Of a stretch of DNA of 6,287 nucleotides, positions 4,927 through 6,287 are shown in pieces. A program made the position numbers and the translations under genes. This stretch comes from an uncultured Elusimicrobium sp. (GTDB taxonomy: Bacteria; Elusimicrobiota; Endomicrobiia; Endomicrobiales; Endomicrobiaceae): NCBI GenBank assembly GCA_902761395.1, contig CACWKJ010000067.1:1-6287 (forward strand), read 5' to 3'. The notes under the pieces were generated by a model. It was not told the DNA's origin, ran no database searches, and saw only the letters and a program-made list of their open reading frames with translations. How positions within the stretch are numbered: the first letter of the stretch is position 1; every line of letters begins with the position of its first letter.

Positions 4927-5886
4927 TTACAAATAGCTTTTGTTTTTCAAATAACAGCAATAATCTTTTATGGAGTCTTCCAGTTCCATAAATTTATGAT
5001 TGCAACCCGTTTTTTTTATTTTATCCATTTTAGCTTCGGTAAAATATTGATATTTTCCTCTTAAAATTTCAGGCATATCAAAATATTCTATATTGGTTTG
5101 TTTACCTACCGTAGCAAACATTGACCTTGCAATATCGTTCCAACTTCTTGCTTTTCCCGTTCCGATATTGAACAATCCCGTATTTTTAGGATTATTTAAC
5201 AAAAACATCATAACCTCAACGACATCTTTTATATAAACAAAATCTCTTAAAGAATCTCCGTCACCGTATTTACTATTATAAGATTTAAACAGTCTTATTA
5301 TACCTTTTTGCGCAACATCGTCGTAAGTTTTACAAATAACACTTTTCATCGTTCCTTTATGATACTCGTTAGGGCCGAACACATTAAAAAACTTTATTCC
5401 GGTAACTTTATCGTTGTATTTATTTCTTAAAAGCCATAAATCAAAAAGCTGTTTCGAATAACCGTACATATTCAGAGGAGCAAGTTTATCTATATCACAT
5501 TGATCATCATATCCGTTTTCTCCGTTACCATATGTTGCTGCAGATGATGCATAAATAAAAGGAATACCGAGTTCCATTGCCCACAATGCAAGAGTTTTTG
5601 AATATTCAAAATTATTGTGGATATAATAATTTGCATCTGTTTGAGTAGTTGAGCTGCATGCTCCGAGATGAATTATTGCCTGGGGTTTTTGAATTTTTTT
5701 ATCTTTTACGGCTTGTATAAAATCTTCTTTCTGCATATAATCATAGAATTTTTTACCTACAAGATTCTTCCATTTTTCACCGTTATCAAGATGGTCAACA
5801 ACCAAAATATCGTCTATTTTTTCCTGATTAAGTTTCCACAAAAAACAACTTCCTATAAAACCTGCACCACCGGTAAGAATTATCAT
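4927..5886 (-). CDS. hldD: ADP-L-glycero-D-manno-heptose 6-epimerase
   Basis: A 319-residue extended short-chain dehydrogenase/reductase (E. coli HldD is about 310). It converts ADP-D-glycero-D-manno-heptose to the L-glycero epimer, the last step in making the heptose donor for the LPS inner core, in the cytosol with bound NADP. The N-terminal Rossmann motif GGAGFIGS (6-13) is followed by VVDHLDNGEKW (29-39), the HldD version of the cofactor-specificity strand. Next come ASSAATYG (113-120) and the catalytic YGYSK (Tyr141, Lys145). NVFGPNEYHKGTM (168-180) is diagnostic for this enzyme, and Lys177 aligns with the Lys proposed as second base in E. coli. SLRDFVYIKDV and the C-terminal LRGKYQYFTEAKMDKI also match. 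The ATG at 5886 has a GAGG Shine-Dalgarno 7 nt upstream (5894-5897). It is first of a probable hldD-rfaE1-kdsB-pyrG operon. No convincing promoter is seen in the 56 bp upstream. The protein looks intact. Confidence 0.96.
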   Translation of the reverse strand: MIILTGGAGFIGSCFLWKLNQEKIDDILVVDHLDNGEKWKNLVGKKFYDYMQKEDFIQAVKDKKIQKPQAIIHLGACSSTTQTDANYYIHNNFEYSKTLALWAMELGIPFIYASSAATYGNGENGYDDQCDIDKLAPLNMYGYSKQLFDLWLLRNKYNDKVTGIKFFNVFGPNEYHKGTMKSVICKTYDDVAQKGIIRLFKSYNSKYGDGDSLRDFVYIKDVVEVMMFLLNNPKNTGLFNIGTGKARSWNDIARSMFATVGKQTNIEYFDMPEILRGKYQYFTEAKMDKIKKTGCNHKFMELEDSIKDYCCYLKNKSYL

Positions 5887-5942
5887 ACTAAAACCTCATT
5901 TATTATTTTATAAAGAATATTTATATAAAAAACTTAAATTTT

Positions 5943-6287
5943 TTACAATGCTTTTCCTTGAGCAACTTTTTCTATAAGTTTTTGTGTAAGTTTTACACCT
6001 TCATTTAAATCGTTTATATCAAACACCGAAGTTGCCGCATGCAAGTATCTTGTTGCAAGACTTAAAATTGCGGTAAGTATTCCGGAACGATTCATATATA
6101 TAACAGCTCCGTCGGTCATACCTCCGCTTACAATATCCACCTGATGTTTTATATTGTTTTCTTTTGCCGTATCTATCATAAGTCTTCTAACCTTATTATT
6201 AACAATCGTTCCCCTTCCGCTTGCTTCTATCATCGTTATAGCAACACCTTCTCCGAGTTTTAAAGCGGAAATTTTGTCTTCTATTCC
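5943..6287 (-). CDS. M42-family metallo-aminopeptidase, C-terminal part (5' end outside window)
   Basis: The last 114 residues of a protein whose start lies beyond the right edge; the frame is open to the edge, so the Met codon at 6233 is internal and not a start. The fragment matches the C-terminal half of M42 peptidases (FrvX/CelM/PepA-like, dinuclear-metal, cytosolic aminopeptidases that usually form large tetrahedral assemblies). Visible features are an IVSGGMTDGA segment (fragment residues 52-61), corresponding to the family's GGTDA-type motif, and RYLHAAT (80-86), whose His83 matches the C-terminal metal-ligand His in the family's RYxHSPxE motif. The usual SP after the His is AA here. 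The remaining metal ligands and catalytic Glu would be upstream, out of view. Its TAA stop is 56 bp before hldD with no terminator between, so it could be co-transcribed with the LPS genes, though no functional link is obvious. Family call fairly secure; substrate unknown. Confidence 0.85.
   Translation of the reverse strand, partial: GIEDKISALKLGEGVAITMIEASGRGTIVNNKVRRLMIDTAKENNIKHQVDIVSGGMTDGAVIYMNRSGILTAILSLATRYLHAATSVFDINDLNEGVKLTQKLIEKVAQGKAL

Noticed and set aside
4588..5064. A 158-codon plus-strand open frame across the rfaE1 and hldD boundary
   Set aside because: It is antisense to two real genes and the intergenic repeat, and shows no recognisable domain or convincing ribosome binding site.
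5887..5942. A promoter between the M42 peptidase and hldD
   Set aside because: The stretch is AT-rich with TATAAA-like sequences, but I could not find a -35 box at suitable spacing, so I do not list one.

Overview
The window is an AT-rich stretch (about two thirds A+T by eye) in which every credible gene lies on the minus strand, so transcription runs from high to low coordinates. It comes from an LPS-making bacterium: three adjacent genes make activated heptose and activated Kdo, the inner-core sugars of lipopolysaccharide. The low GC and a QDLHCH...VEGGYG protein, of a type I associate from memory with Elusimicrobiota and Omnitrophota, suggest an Elusimicrobiota lineage, perhaps an Endomicrobium-like gut or symbiont organism. 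That placement is inference and not proven here.

Layout in transcription order. (1) 6287-5943: C-terminal part of an M42-family metallo-aminopeptidase, cut by the window edge. (2) 5886-4927: hldD (rfaD), ADP-L-glycero-D-manno-heptose 6-epimerase. (3) 4871-3885: rfaE1-type heptose-7-phosphate kinase without the adenylyltransferase domain, bracketed by a perfect 31-bp inverted repeat. (4) 3807-3070: kdsB, CMP-Kdo synthetase. (5) 3040-1454: pyrG, CTP synthase, followed by a strong intrinsic terminator (1391-1430). (6) 1322-849: a small unknown membrane protein with its own strong promoter and a terminator that overlaps its last codons. (7) 808-13: an EreA/ChaN-like QDLHCH protein whose reading frame looks broken at its start.

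Genes 2-5 are closely spaced, each has its own ribosome binding site, and no terminator lies between them, so they probably form one operon ending after pyrG. The grouping makes sense: KdsB consumes CTP to activate Kdo and PyrG makes CTP, while HldD and RfaE1 supply the heptose added to Kdo.

The most notable observation is in PyrG. Its synthetase half keeps the key residues, but its glutaminase half, though full length and in frame, has lost the catalytic Cys (now Ser378), the catalytic His (now Asn502), the oxyanion-loop glycines and apparent glutamine-binding residues. It looks like a CTP synthase that can only use free ammonia, comparable to the Cys-to-Ser change in ammonia-dependent carbamoyl phosphate synthetase I. 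Other points for a second look are the inverted repeat around rfaE1, the apparently leaderless promoter of the small membrane gene, and the homopolymer frameshift at the start of the QDLHCH gene.
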